This document shows, piece by piece, positions 34,363 through 43,463 of a stretch of DNA of 64,000 bases. Both the position numbers and the translations under genes were made by a program. Under the pieces are notes generated by a model. The model was not told the DNA's origin. It was given only the letters and a program-made list of their open reading frames with translations, and searched no databases. The DNA is from an uncultured Rhodopila sp. GTDB lineage: Bacteria > Pseudomonadota > Alphaproteobacteria > Acetobacterales > Acetobacteraceae. The stretch lies in the NCBI RefSeq assembly GCF_903915725.1, contig NZ_CAIWTY010000087.1, positions 62,001 through 126,000 on the forward strand, in the 5' to 3' direction. Position 1 is the first letter of the stretch. Every line of letters begins with the position of its first letter.

Positions 34363-36435
34363 TCAGCCGGCGGCCATCGCCTGCTTCGCGATTTCTACTA
34401 CGCGATCCGGCGTGAAGCCGAAATGCTGCGCCACCGCTGAGATCGGTGCCGACATGCCGAAGCTGTGCATAGCGATGATTTTGCCCGTGCGTCCGGCATA
34501 GCGGTCCCAGCCGATGGGCGTGGCTTGCTCCACCGTGACACGCGCGGTGATTGACGGCGGCAATACGCTGTCCTGATAGGCCTGGTCCTGTTCGTCGAAC
34601 AATTCCCACGACGGCATCGACACGACGCGCGCCGCGATGCCTTTCGCGGTCAGTTTCTCCCGCGCCGCCATGCACAGCGAGACCTCGCTGCCGGTGCCAA
34701 TCAGGATGACCGAGGGCTTGCCGTCGGGCGCATCGGCCAGGACATAGGCACCTTTCGCCAGCCCGGACGCCGGAGCGAAGGCGTTGCGGTCGATCGTCGG
34801 CAGCGGCTGGCGGGAGCAGACGATCGCCGCCGGCCGGTGCTTCAGTTTCATCACCACCCGCCACGCCTCGCTGACCTCGTTGGCATCCGCCGGCCGGATC
34901 ACCACCATCCCCGGGATCGCCCGCAGAGACATCAACTGTTCGATGGGCTGGTGCGTCGGGCCGTCCTCACCGACGCCGATGGAGTCGTGCGTCCAGATGT
35001 GGATCACGGACAGTTCCATGATCGCAGAAAGCCGGATAGAGCCGCGGGCGTAGTCGGTGAAGATCAGGAAGCCTGAGCCGAACGCTTTCAGCCCGGACAG
35101 CGTCATGCCGTTGACCGCGGCGCACATGGCGTGTTCGCGGACGCCGAAATGCATGTTGCGGCCGTGGTAGTCGCCGACGGTGCCGGGCGCCTCGAAGCTG
35201 CCGGCACCCTCGAAGGCCAGGTTGGTCTTGGTGCTGGGGGCGAGGTCCGCCGCGCCGCCGATGATCCAGGGTATGCGCTGCGCCAGCGCGTTTAGCACTT
35301 TGCCGGACGAGTCCCGCGTGGCGAGGCCTTTGGCGTCGGCCGGAAAGGAGGGCAGGGCGGACTCCCAATCCTCGGGCAGCGTACCGGCGTGGATGGCGTC
35401 GACCTGTTTGGCGAGGTCGGGGTGGGCCTGGCGGTATTCACCCAGTAGTTTGTTCCATGCGACATGGGCAGCCGCGCCGCGCGCGCCCATGTTGGCGGCG
35501 AAGTGCTTCGGCACGGCATCGGGAACCACGAAGCTCTTATCAGGGTCGAAGCCGAAAAATTCCTTGGCGCCGCGCAGTTCCTTATCGCCCAGCGGCTCCC
35601 CGTGCGCTTTCGGGCTGTCCTGCAGTGTCGGCGCGCCGTAGGCGATATGGCTGTGCACGACGATCAGGGTCGGGCGATCATTCGTCTTGAGGAAGACCTG
35701 GTAGGCGCGGTCAAGGGCAATGATGTCGTTGGCGTCGGCAACCGTGGTGACGTTCCAGCCATAGGCCAGGAACCGCGCGGCGACATCTTCCGAGTAGGCG
35801 ATGTCGGTCATGCCCTCGATGGTCACGCGGTTGCTGTCGTAGATCCAGCACAGGTTCGGCAGGCTGAGATGCGCGGCCAATGACGCCGCCTCGCTGGCGA
35901 CGCCCTCCATCATGTCGCCGTCGCCGCACAGCGCATAGACGTTATAGTCGAACAGCTTGAAGTCCGGCCGGTTATAGGTCGCGGCCAGCCACTTGCCGGC
36001 GACCGCCATGCCGACGCTGGTGGCCAGCCCCTGGCCGAGCGGCCCGGTTGTAGTCTCGACGCCGGAGGTCAGGCGGTATTCCGGATGGCCGGGACAGCGG
36101 CTTTCGAGCTGGCGGAAGTGCTCGATGTCATCCAGCGTGACGGCCTTGCGGTCGGAATCGCCGTAGACCTCGGGGCTACCCTCGATGCCGGCCAGATGGA
36201 TCAGCGAATACAGCAGCATGGAGGCGTGGCCGACGGATAGCACAAAGCGGTCGCGGTTCATCCACTCCGGCGCGGCGGGATCGTATTTCAGATGGCGCTG
36301 CCAGAGCGTGTAGGCCGTCGGCGCGGCGCCCATCGGGGTGCCCGGATGGCCGGATTTGGCCTTCTGCACGGCGTCCGCGGCCAGCATGCGGATGGTGTTG
36401 ATGCAAAGTTGGTCGATATCGGTGCTGTCGGACAT
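34363..36435 (-). CDS. tkt: Transketolase
   Basis: This 690-residue thiamine-diphosphate enzyme links the pentose phosphate (or Calvin) pathway to glycolysis. The N-terminal domain has AKSGHPGTPMGAAP and the TPP-binding motif GDGDMMEGVASEAASLA ending in YDSN. The central domain has VREHAMCAAVNGM and the C-terminal domain begins near residue 550. It is complete and shares an operon with gnd. Confidence 0.95.
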   Translation of the reverse strand: MSDSTDIDQLCINTIRMLAADAVQKAKSGHPGTPMGAAPTAYTLWQRHLKYDPAAPEWMNRDRFVLSVGHASMLLYSLIHLAGIEGSPEVYGDSDRKAVTLDDIEHFRQLESRCPGHPEYRLTSGVETTTGPLGQGLATSVGMAVAGKWLAATYNRPDFKLFDYNVYALCGDGDMMEGVASEAASLAAHLSLPNLCWIYDSNRVTIEGMTDIAYSEDVAARFLAYGWNVTTVADANDIIALDRAYQVFLKTNDRPTLIVVHSHIAYGAPTLQDSPKAHGEPLGDKELRGAKEFFGFDPDKSFVVPDAVPKHFAANMGARGAAAHVAWNKLLGEYRQAHPDLAKQVDAIHAGTLPEDWESALPSFPADAKGLATRDSSGKVLNALAQRIPWIIGGAADLAPSTKTNLAFEGAGSFEAPGTVGDYHGRNMHFGVREHAMCAAVNGMTLSGLKAFGSGFLIFTDYARGSIRLSAIMELSVIHIWTHDSIGVGEDGPTHQPIEQLMSLRAIPGMVVIRPADANEVSEAWRVVMKLKHRPAAIVCSRQPLPTIDRNAFAPASGLAKGAYVLADAPDGKPSVILIGTGSEVSLCMAAREKLTAKGIAARVVSMPSWELFDEQDQAYQDSVLPPSITARVTVEQATPIGWDRYAGRTGKIIAMHSFGMSAPISAVAQHFGFTPDRVVEIAKQAMAAG

Positions 36436-36501
36436 CCAGGTCTCCCGGGGCTTTGGAGAGTAAGTGTGGCGGCGGCGTTAAGTTCCGTGCCGCCAGGGAC
36501 A

Positions 36502-37323
36502 TCACGTCCTGACGAACGCCAGGATATCGGCTGTGACCTTGTCCTTTTCCGTCGAACACATGCCGTGCGGCGCGCCCGGGTAGACCTTCAGCACCGCGCC
36601 CTTGACCAGTTGCGCCGACAACCGGCCGGAATCCTCGAACGGCACGATCTGGTCGTCATCGCCGTGCAGCACCAGGGTAGGGACGGTGATCGCCTTCAGG
36701 TCCTCGGTGAAGTCGGTTTCCGAGAAAGCCTTGATGCAGTCGTATTCGTTCTTCAGGCCGCCCATCATGCCCTGGAGCCAGAAACTGTCGCGCAATGCCT
36801 GGCTGACCTTCGATCCCGGCCGGTTGGCGCCGTAGAACGGCAGGCTCAGGTCCTTGAAGAATTGCGACCGATCCGCCGCCACGCCGGCGCGGATGCCGTC
36901 GAACACATCCATCGGCAGGCCGCCGGGGTTGGCCTCGGTCTTCAGCATGATCGGGGGCACCGCACCAATCAGCACCAGCCTGGCGACGCGACCCCTGCCG
37001 TGCCGGGCGACGTAGCGGGCGGCCTCCCCGCCGCCGGTGGAATGACCCACATGCACGGCGTCGTGCAAATCGAGCGCCGCGGTCAGTGCCGCCAAATCGG
37101 CCGCGTAGGTGTTCATGTCGTTGCCAAACCACGGTTGGCTGGAGCGGCCGTGCCCGCGGCGGTCATGCGCGATGCAGCGGTAGCCGTGCGAGGCGAGGGC
37201 CATCATCTGGTCCTCGAACGCGTCGCCCGACAGCGGCCAGCCATGGCTGAACACGATCGGCTGCCCGGTCCCCCAGTCCTTGAAGTAGATTTGCGTGCCG
37301 TCCTTGGTGGTGATGGTGGGCAT
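36502..37323 (-). CDS. Alpha/beta hydrolase, non-heme chloroperoxidase/arylesterase type
   Basis: A 273-residue hydrolase of the cofactor-free haloperoxidase group. It opens [18 protein letters not shown] with the oxyanion region [12 protein letters not shown]. The triad is Ser95 in GHSTGGGE, Asp in [11 protein letters not shown] and His in PGAPHGM. Such enzymes hydrolyse esters and can perhydrolyse carboxylic acids. It is 66 bp upstream of tkt on the same strand, but a shared function is not obvious. Confidence 0.88.
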   Translation of the reverse strand: MPTITTKDGTQIYFKDWGTGQPIVFSHGWPLSGDAFEDQMMALASHGYRCIAHDRRGHGRSSQPWFGNDMNTYAADLAALTAALDLHDAVHVGHSTGGGEAARYVARHGRGRVARLVLIGAVPPIMLKTEANPGGLPMDVFDGIRAGVAADRSQFFKDLSLPFYGANRPGSKVSQALRDSFWLQGMMGGLKNEYDCIKAFSETDFTEDLKAITVPTLVLHGDDDQIVPFEDSGRLSAQLVKGAVLKVYPGAPHGMCSTEKDKVTADILAFVRT

Positions 37324-37557
37324 GGCTGAAATCTCCCTGATGTTGGATCGGGTGATGACTTCGATGAGAAAACGCGGCTCCCCACGCAGCGAACGGTGGT
37401 TTGCCAGGAGAAATTGGGAGTGGTGGAAAACCTGCGTTGTTCAGGTTAACGAGAATGGGGCGCGTTACCACAATTGGGGAGTTGATATGACGGTGAGCAG
37501 CCATCCCGGCGGCCACGCCGTCGTCGCATGGGCGCGGCGCGATCCGCTGTTGAACGG

Positions 37558-37860
37558 CTACCGCCGCAACTGCCCCGGACCGAACACGCGCAACACCGTC
37601 ACGTCGCCAGCGTCGGCATTTCTGCCCGTATCGGGATCCACGACATAGATAATCCGATGCCCCTCGGACGACACCTCTCGCGTGCCTGGCTGGTCGCCGC
37701 GCGCATAGAGGCATGGATGGTGGCGAAGCCGTCCGATGGTGTCCCGGATCGCCTGGAGACGGCGCCTCGCGGCAGCACCGGAGCCGGGCTGTAACTACCA
37801 TCGGTAGATTGCGTCCAGGTCCACGGCAGCCTGATCGGACAGGCTTACCCGCCTCGCCAC
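37558..37860 (-). pseudogene. ParE/RelE-like toxin interrupted by an in-frame TAG
   Basis: From a GTG at 37860 the frame reads (M)ARRVSLSDQAAVDLDAIYRW, then TAG at codon 22 (37795-37797). It continues in the same frame with LQPGSGAAARRRLQAIRDTIGRLRHHP, then GTREVSSEGHRIIYVV and VTVLRVFGPGQLRR to a stop at 37558-37560. The total of about 100 codons is a normal ParE length. The stop most likely replaces a Gln codon (CAG). The intact antitoxin gene is directly upstream. The stretch 37324-37557 has no other gene I can support. Confidence 0.7.
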
Positions 37861-37869
37861 AGGTGCGGC

Positions 37870-38088
37870 TCAGCGGCCGGACTGCGGTACCGGCAATTCG
37901 TGATCAGTGCCGAGGCTATCGACCCAGGCCGACACCGCTTCGAGCGAAACCACGCGACCGGCCGCGACTGACGCGCGGGCTTCGGCGATCATCACGGCCT
38001 CACGGGCAATGCGCGCCGCCTTCTCCTCCGCAGTTTCGTCGCGAGGGGCGGGGAAATCGGCACCGGTCATGAAGTCGATGTCGGACAT
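37870..38088 (-). CDS. ParD-like antitoxin
   Basis: I use the ATG at 38088 (MSDIDFMTGADFPAP, 72 residues); an upstream ATG at 38142 overlaps livF and adds unrelated sequence. The C-terminal part IAEARASVAAGRVVSLEAVSAWVDSLG is typical of short antitoxins encoded just before ParE/RelE-type genes. The damaged toxin starts 9 bp downstream. No good Shine-Dalgarno is visible, so translation may depend on livF. Confidence 0.65.
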   Translation of the reverse strand: MSDIDFMTGADFPAPRDETAEEKAARIAREAVMIAEARASVAAGRVVSLEAVSAWVDSLGTDHELPVPQSGR

Positions 38089-38138
38089 AACGATGATATA
38101 GGCGCAGTTGCCCCCGAGCGCCACAACAAGCACCGCCC

Positions 38139-38855
38139 TCACGCCAACCCGAAATAGGTCCGCCGCAGGCTGTCGTCCGCCTCCAGGTCCTTCACGCTGC
38201 CCTCAAACCTGATCCGCCCCCCGTCCAGCGTAAACACCCGATCGGCCAGGTCCAGGAACGCGATGTTCTGCTCCGCGATCAGCATCGCCAGCCCGGAGGC
38301 GCGGAAGCGGTTGAGCACCTCGATCACCTGGCCGACGAACAGCGGCGACAGGCCGGCCGAGGGTTCGTCCATCACCAGCAACCTCGGTGAGGACGCCAGC
38401 GCCTTGGCGATCCCCAGCATCTTGCGCTGCCCGCCCGACAGGCTGCCGGCGAGGGCGCCGCGGCGGTGGGCTAGGTCCGGGAAGTCGGCGTAGAGCTCCT
38501 CCATGCGGCGCTTCAACGCGGACTTCTCGATGAACTGGCCGCCGACGCTGAGGTTCTCGTCGATCGACAGGCCGGGGAAGACGCCGATCTCGGACATGTA
38601 GGCGAGGCCGCGGCGGACGCGGCGGTCGGTGCGCCAGGCGGTGACGTCGTCGGGGTCAAGGCGGACAGAGCCTTTCCAGGCCGGCAGCAGGCCGACGATG
38701 ACCTTAAGCAGCGTGGTCTTTCCGGCGCCGTTGGCGCCGAGCAGCACGACGCTTTCCCGCGGACGCACGTCAAGGCCGGTGCCCCACAGGACCTGGACGC
38801 GGCCGTAGCCGGCCTCGATGGCGGAGGCCCGGAGGATGGGGGTGGGGTCAGGCAT
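38139..38855 (-). CDS. livF: Branched-chain amino acid-type ABC transporter ATP-binding protein LivF
   Basis: This 238-residue ATPase uses the ATG at 38855 (MPDPTPILRASAIEAGYG), the usual LivF N-terminus; a GTG at 38870 is possible. Walker A is GANGAGKTT, the signature is LSGGQRKML and Walker B is LLVMDEPSAGL. YMSEIGVFPGLSIDENL is a LivF-type feature. It is the last liv gene and is separated from livG by 179 bp containing a nested palindromic repeat. Confidence 0.93.
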   Translation of the reverse strand: MPDPTPILRASAIEAGYGRVQVLWGTGLDVRPRESVVLLGANGAGKTTLLKVIVGLLPAWKGSVRLDPDDVTAWRTDRRVRRGLAYMSEIGVFPGLSIDENLSVGGQFIEKSALKRRMEELYADFPDLAHRRGALAGSLSGGQRKMLGIAKALASSPRLLVMDEPSAGLSPLFVGQVIEVLNRFRASGLAMLIAEQNIAFLDLADRVFTLDGGRIRFEGSVKDLEADDSLRRTYFGLA

Positions 38856-38901
38856 CGAAGTGGCACGCACGCGATCGGAGCCGGGGAACGCGCCTGACCG
38901 G

Positions 38902-38991
38902 TGTCATGGCCGGGCTTGGCCCGGCCATCCACGACTTGCGGTGCGGGTCGCGGCAAAGTCGTGGATGGCCGGACCAAGTCCGGCCATGACA
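38902..38991. repeat. Nested palindromic repeat between livG and livF
   Basis: A 90-bp near-perfect cruciform. The outer arms are TGTCATGGCCGG and CCGGCCATGACA. Arm hairpins are CCGGGCTTGGCCCGG and CCGGACCAAGTCCGG. The long stem is ATCCACGACTT with AAAGTCGTGGAT around a GC-rich centre. In the liv transcript it would fold into a three-way structure and could stabilise or attenuate mRNA between livG and livF. Confidence 0.85.
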
Positions 38992-39034
38992 CAATTTACG
39001 AACCTCGCCGCCACCCATTCTGTGACCTTCGCTC

Positions 39035-39757
39035 TCACCCATGGTGCCCCCCGCCCAGGAACACCCGGATTACCTCGGGATCACGCGTCGCATCCGCCAG
39101 CGTGCCGCCGAAAAATTCGCGACCCGCCGCCATTACCACCACCCGGTCGGTGACCTTGTCGATGAACCCCATCAGGTGCTCCACCACCAGCAGCGCCATC
39201 CCCCCGTCCGCCAGCGCCCGCAGCCGCGCGGCCATGCGCGACAGTTCGGCCGGGTTCAGCCCGGCGGCGAGTTCGTCCACCAGCAGCAGCCGAGGTTCCG
39301 TCGCCATCGCGCGTGCCAAATCCAGCGTCTTCTGCTGTGCGCTGTTCAGTTCCGCCGCCGGCCGCTGCGCCACGCGTTCCAGTTCCAGCAGTGCCAGCAG
39401 CGCGTCGATGTCGAAGCCGGGCTTCGGGTCGCCGTAATGCGCCGCGACCTCCACGTTCTCCCGCACCGTCAGCGACAGGAACGGCCGAGGCGACTGGAAC
39501 GTCCGGTTGATCCCCGCCTTCACCAGCCGGTGCGATTTCTCGCCGATGATCGACCGCCCCGCATACCGCACCGAGCCGCCATCCGCCGCGTACAATCCGC
39601 AGATGACGTTGATACAGGTGGTCTTGCCTGATCCGTTGGGGCCGACAAGGCCGAGCACCTCGCCCGGATGCAGATGGAAGCTGACGCCGTCCAGCGCCCG
39701 GAAGCCGCCGAACCGCTTGACCAGTCCGTCAACGGACAATAGCGGGTCAGGGGACAC
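39035..39757 (-). CDS. livG: Branched-chain amino acid-type ABC transporter ATP-binding protein LivG
   Basis: A 240-residue ABC ATPase. Walker A is GPNGSGKTT. INRTFQSPRPF is the LivG-type Q-loop region. The signature position reads LNSAQQKTL, a diverged form of LSGGQ, and Walker B is LLLVDELAAGL. It overlaps livM by 11 bp. The diverged signature is unusual for LivG and may affect pairing with LivF. Confidence 0.9.
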   Translation of the reverse strand: MSPDPLLSVDGLVKRFGGFRALDGVSFHLHPGEVLGLVGPNGSGKTTCINVICGLYAADGGSVRYAGRSIIGEKSHRLVKAGINRTFQSPRPFLSLTVRENVEVAAHYGDPKPGFDIDALLALLELERVAQRPAAELNSAQQKTLDLARAMATEPRLLLVDELAAGLNPAELSRMAARLRALADGGMALLVVEHLMGFIDKVTDRVVVMAAGREFFGGTLADATRDPEVIRVFLGGGHHG

Positions 39758-40679
39758 GGATGCCTCGGCTGGTCAGCAGGGACACCAGGCCGTTCGGCAG
39801 GAACAGCACCAGCAGGACGATCAGCGCGCCGTAAGTGAACTGGAAATACTGCGGCACGGCGATGCCGATGACATTGTAGATGCCATACAGGATGAACACG
39901 CCCAGCAGAGGGCCGCACAAGGTCGTCGCACCGCCGAACAGCAGGAAGACGGTGGCGAAGATCGACACGCTCAGGTCGAACGCGGTGTCCGGGTAGAAGA
40001 CGGAGATGTGCCACGCGAACACGCCGCCGACCAACCCGGCGATCAGTGCCGACAGCAGCCAGGCGATGGTGCGGCCCCGGACAACCGAAACCCCCGCCAT
40101 GGCGGCGCTGATCGAGTCGTCCCGAATTGCCTGCAGCGACATGCCGAAGCGCGAATTGCGCAGCCACACCACCAGCAGCAGCGTCGCCGCCAGGATCGCC
40201 AGCGCGGTGTAGTAGGAAAACGCCGGAGCGAACACGTCGGCGAGCGACACGCCATACGGGCCCTTGGTGATGTCCTCCAGATCCGGGTTGGCAACGATCT
40301 CGTACACTGCCTGGGCGGCGGCCATGCTGGCGATGGCGAAATACGCGCCGGATAATCGCAGCAGCGGCAGCAGAATCACCGCCAGCACCAGGGCAGCGAC
40401 TCCGGCGGCGGCCATGCCGATAAGCGCCGGGGCGTGCAAGTGCATGACGACCAGCGCGAAGCCGTACGCGCCCGCGCCATAGAACCCGACATAGCCGAAC
40501 GGCAAATAGCCGGTGAAGCCGTAGATGATGTTCAGCCCCTGCGCCAAGGCCAGGAAGATGATGAAGTTGAACAGCATCAGCTCGTTGGAATAGACGCCGC
40601 GCGCCACCCCCATCGCGATCACCACCGCGGCGGCGATGCCGGTGTCCAGGACGATGCGCCGGATGCGGGTGTTACGCAC
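39747..40679 (-). CDS. livM: Branched-chain amino acid-type ABC transporter permease LivM
   Basis: I choose the GTG at 40679 (VRNTRIRRIVLDTG, 310 residues), which overlaps the livH stop by 8 bp; the longer open frame starts inside livH. About eight to nine transmembrane segments are predicted. The family loops YGFTGYLPFGYVGFYGAGAYG and SLQAIRDDSISAAMAGV (the EAA-like coupling loop) are present. It forms the channel with LivH. Confidence 0.9.
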   Translation of the reverse strand: MRNTRIRRIVLDTGIAAAVVIAMGVARGVYSNELMLFNFIIFLALAQGLNIIYGFTGYLPFGYVGFYGAGAYGFALVVMHLHAPALIGMAAAGVAALVLAVILLPLLRLSGAYFAIASMAAAQAVYEIVANPDLEDITKGPYGVSLADVFAPAFSYYTALAILAATLLLVVWLRNSRFGMSLQAIRDDSISAAMAGVSVVRGRTIAWLLSALIAGLVGGVFAWHISVFYPDTAFDLSVSIFATVFLLFGGATTLCGPLLGVFILYGIYNVIGIAVPQYFQFTYGALIVLLVLFLPNGLVSLLTSRGIRVP

Positions 40680-41547
40680 GCCGCACCCGCCTTCCGAGAA
40701 TGCCCTCGGGACGCACCAGCAGCACGGCAATCAGCAGAAGATTTGGCAACAGATTGGCCCAGGAACTGAGGTAGGTCTGCATCAGCATCAGCGACACGCC
40801 ATAAATGATCCCGCCCAATAACGTCCCGAGCGGATTGCCCAGCGTGCCGACGACGATGACGGCAAACGCGGTGATATTGATTGCGACTCCCATGTTGGGC
40901 GTGATGCTGCCCAGGATGAACGGCGCGAACACCCCCGCCACGCCGGCCAGCGCGATGGAGATGCCGAACGCCACGGCGGAGACGAAATTGACGTCGATGC
41001 CGGTGGCCAGCGCCTCATCCCGGCTGACCATCACCGCGCGGGTGAGGGTGCCGAGCCGGGTGCGATACAGATACAGATACACCAGCAGAACCGCGATGGC
41101 GCTGGCTACGGCGCTGAAGATCCACGCCTTCGGCAGCCGCGTCCCGAACAGGATGATCGGTCCGACCCCCAGCAGCCGCGGTGGCAAGGATCTTTCCGTT
41201 GCGCCGAGGCCGATGGTGGTGACCGCCTCGATCATCTGCGACAGACCGAAAAACAGGATCAGCGACAACATCTCGGAATCGCGGGAACGCAGCAGGCGCG
41301 GCACGACGAGGTAGTAGAGCGGCAGTCCGACCAGGACGAATACCACGATGACCAACCCCGCCGACGCCAGCGGATGCAGGCCGAGGGTGGTGAACAGCCA
41401 CCACGCCGCGATGCCGCCCAGCATCAGGAAGTCGCCATGTGCCAGGTTGACGATGCGCATAACGCCGAAGACAAGGTTCAGGCCGAGGCCCACGAGGGTG
41501 TAGTACAGTCCGAAGACAATCCCGGCGATGATGGCGCCGATCAGCAT
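40672..41547 (-). CDS. livH: Branched-chain amino acid-type ABC transporter permease LivH
   Basis: A 291-residue membrane permease with about eight transmembrane helices. LGLNLVFGVMRIVNLAHGDFLMLG near the N-terminus is the LivH hallmark, and the coupling loop is MVSRDEALATGIDVNFV. It overlaps livM by 8 bp. livK lies upstream, across a 181-bp gap containing a palindromic repeat. Confidence 0.93.
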   Translation of the reverse strand: MLIGAIIAGIVFGLYYTLVGLGLNLVFGVMRIVNLAHGDFLMLGGIAAWWLFTTLGLHPLASAGLVIVVFVLVGLPLYYLVVPRLLRSRDSEMLSLILFFGLSQMIEAVTTIGLGATERSLPPRLLGVGPIILFGTRLPKAWIFSAVASAIAVLLVYLYLYRTRLGTLTRAVMVSRDEALATGIDVNFVSAVAFGISIALAGVAGVFAPFILGSITPNMGVAINITAFAVIVVGTLGNPLGTLLGGIIYGVSLMLMQTYLSSWANLLPNLLLIAVLLVRPEGILGRRVRRA

Positions 41548-41579
41548 GTCCGGGCCGTGGCGGGGGCTCGTTGCTTTCC

Positions 41580-41666
41580 GTCATGGCGGGCGAAGGCCCG
41601 CCATCCACGCCTTGCGGTGTGGCGGCGGAGGAAAGGCGTGGATGCCGGGCCTGCGCCCGCCATGAC
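41580..41666. repeat. Nested palindromic repeat between livK and livH
   Basis: It starts GTCATGGCGGGC and ends GCGCCCGCCATGAC. The internal stem ATCCACGCCTT pairs with AAAGGCGTGGAT. It is the same family as the copies at 30314 and 38902. Its place right after livK resembles repeats that protect upstream binding-protein mRNA. Confidence 0.82.
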
Positions 41667-41728
41667 GGGGGAGGGTGCCGCCGCGTTGTTGCTTGTCAGG
41701 TCGCGGTCCATGACCGGCCGTCTGCCCG

Positions 41729-42976
41729 TCACTTCCCGATCACCGCCTTCCCGTTCGCCATATCCGGCGGATACACCGCGACCAGCGTCAGAGCATCCTT
41801 GCCCTCCGGCTGCAACTGCCCCAGCGGCGTCACCTCGCCGATCTGGGCGCCGTCCTTGCGCAGGATGAACGTCCCGTCCAGCGTCTTCAGCTTGCCCGAC
41901 AGCGCGAACACCGCATCATGAATATCCATCTGGTCCAGGCTTTTCGCCGTCGCCAGCGCCCGCTCCACCACCAGTCCGGTCATGTAGCCATACACTGCGT
42001 TGGCGCCGAACGTGACGTTCGATCCCGGCGGATATTTCTTGTCCCACGCGGCATGGAATTCCTTCTGCGTCATGCCGACTTCCGGGACGTACTCGTAGTT
42101 CGACGGCGGCACGTAGGTGTAAATATGAGTCAGCGCCGACGCGCCGACGTTCTTCTCGATCTCCTCCTTCTCCACCCCGGCATAGATCGAGAACACAAAG
42201 CGGAACTGATTGCCGCTGTCCTGCAGGTTGCGCAGGAAGGCGATATCGTTGCCGACGTAGCCAAGCTCCAGCACCGCATCCGGATTGACCGCCGCAATAT
42301 TGTTGATCAGAACCGTATAATTCGACGTAGTGGTCGGCACTCCCTGGTAATAAACGACCTTTACTTTGCCGTCCTTTTCAAAGAACCCCTTCAGCGCCGC
42401 CGCCTGGGTGCCGGTGAAATCATTCGTGGAAAACAGGATTGCCACCGTCTTGATCCCGGCCTTCGCCCCGTCATCCGCCAGGAAGTCGGAGATGTAGTGC
42501 GGCCAGATCGTCGAGACAGGGTCCGCCATCAGCGCGACATACGGATTGTCGTCGGTAAAGAACGCCGCGCCGGTCCCCGAAACATCAAACAAAAACTGCT
42601 TATGCTCCTTGGCAATCGGCACCCCCACCGAGGTCAGCACCGAGCCGGAATCGGCGATCAGCAGATCGACATGGTCCCGGGTGATCAACTGGTTATACAG
42701 CGTCGCCGCCGTTGCGGTGCTGCTCTGGTCGTCGTAGGCGATCAGCTTAAGCGGGATCTTCTTGCCGAACGCCTTGACCTCGGCCCCGCCATTGGCATTG
42801 GTCTGGTCCACCCACAGCCTGAACCCGGCCGACACCGGCATCGAGATGCTGGCATAGGGGCCGGAACTGGCATACAGCGCGCCGATTTTGATTTCGGCAG
42901 GCGCTGGTGGCTGCGCCCGTGCGGTTTGCGCGGCAACAGCACAGAGTAATCCCAACAGCAGGGCCTTGGACCGCAT
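41729..42976 (-). CDS. ABC transporter substrate-binding protein, LivK type
   Basis: The ATG at 42976 gives 415 residues with GGAGG upstream; an upstream ATG at 43027 adds a non-signal extension. The signal peptide MRSKALLLGLLCAVAAQTARA ends about residue 21. The mature part opens EIKIGALYASSGPYAS, the periplasmic type 1 binding fold. The spacing and sequence do not identify the ligand; amides, amino acids or aromatic compounds are all possible for this subgroup. It heads the liv operon. Confidence 0.88.
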   Translation of the reverse strand: MRSKALLLGLLCAVAAQTARAQPPAPAEIKIGALYASSGPYASISMPVSAGFRLWVDQTNANGGAEVKAFGKKIPLKLIAYDDQSSTATAATLYNQLITRDHVDLLIADSGSVLTSVGVPIAKEHKQFLFDVSGTGAAFFTDDNPYVALMADPVSTIWPHYISDFLADDGAKAGIKTVAILFSTNDFTGTQAAALKGFFEKDGKVKVVYYQGVPTTTSNYTVLINNIAAVNPDAVLELGYVGNDIAFLRNLQDSGNQFRFVFSIYAGVEKEEIEKNVGASALTHIYTYVPPSNYEYVPEVGMTQKEFHAAWDKKYPPGSNVTFGANAVYGYMTGLVVERALATAKSLDQMDIHDAVFALSGKLKTLDGTFILRKDGAQIGEVTPLGQLQPEGKDALTLVAVYPPDMANGKAVIGK

Positions 42977-43159
42977 TGATGTTCCCCTCCGGCATCCTGC
43001 CGTAACGACCGTTTCCCGGCGTGCCATAACGGGCGCTTACCATAGTCCGCGCCGCCCGGCAGGATGATTGTCTATTGCAAATTGCAGTCCGACGCTCTCG
43101 CGCAGGCTGCCCCAGCATCTGATATGGGACTCCGTTGCCTGTCAATCTTGGCGGAAACG

Positions 43160-43368
43160 ATGACAGCCATCAAGCTGAACCGCGCCGACCTGGACCTGTG
43201 GCAGCCTCCGGTTCGCGCTATCGCGGGATGGTGCTTCTCGGCCTCGGCGAACTTCACCGCGCGCACATGGCGCGATACAAGGCTGATGCCGGCCGATATG
43301 CGCCGCCGAGCGAACCACATCCGGGAAAGCACCAAATGCGTCGCAATCTGCAACTGAGACGATCGTAA
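43160..43368 (+). pseudogene. Mannitol dehydrogenase-family N-terminal relic
   Basis: From an ATG at 43160 one frame reads MTAIKLNRADLDLWQPPVR, like the opening of mannitol dehydrogenase-family proteins. Another frame then reads GMVLLGLGELHRAHMARY, like the family NAD-binding HFGVGNFHRAH motif. Nothing of the remaining 400 or so residues follows. Two frames and short length point to a decayed relic. The gap 43028-43463 contains nothing else I can support. Confidence 0.45.
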
Positions 43369-43463
43369 GGGCGTACTGGAGCGGCACGACGATTGCGTCA
43401 CTCCCACTCGCCGGGGTCTTCGCAAAAAGGCGTCGCCGGTATCGGTTTGCGGGAGGGATCGCC

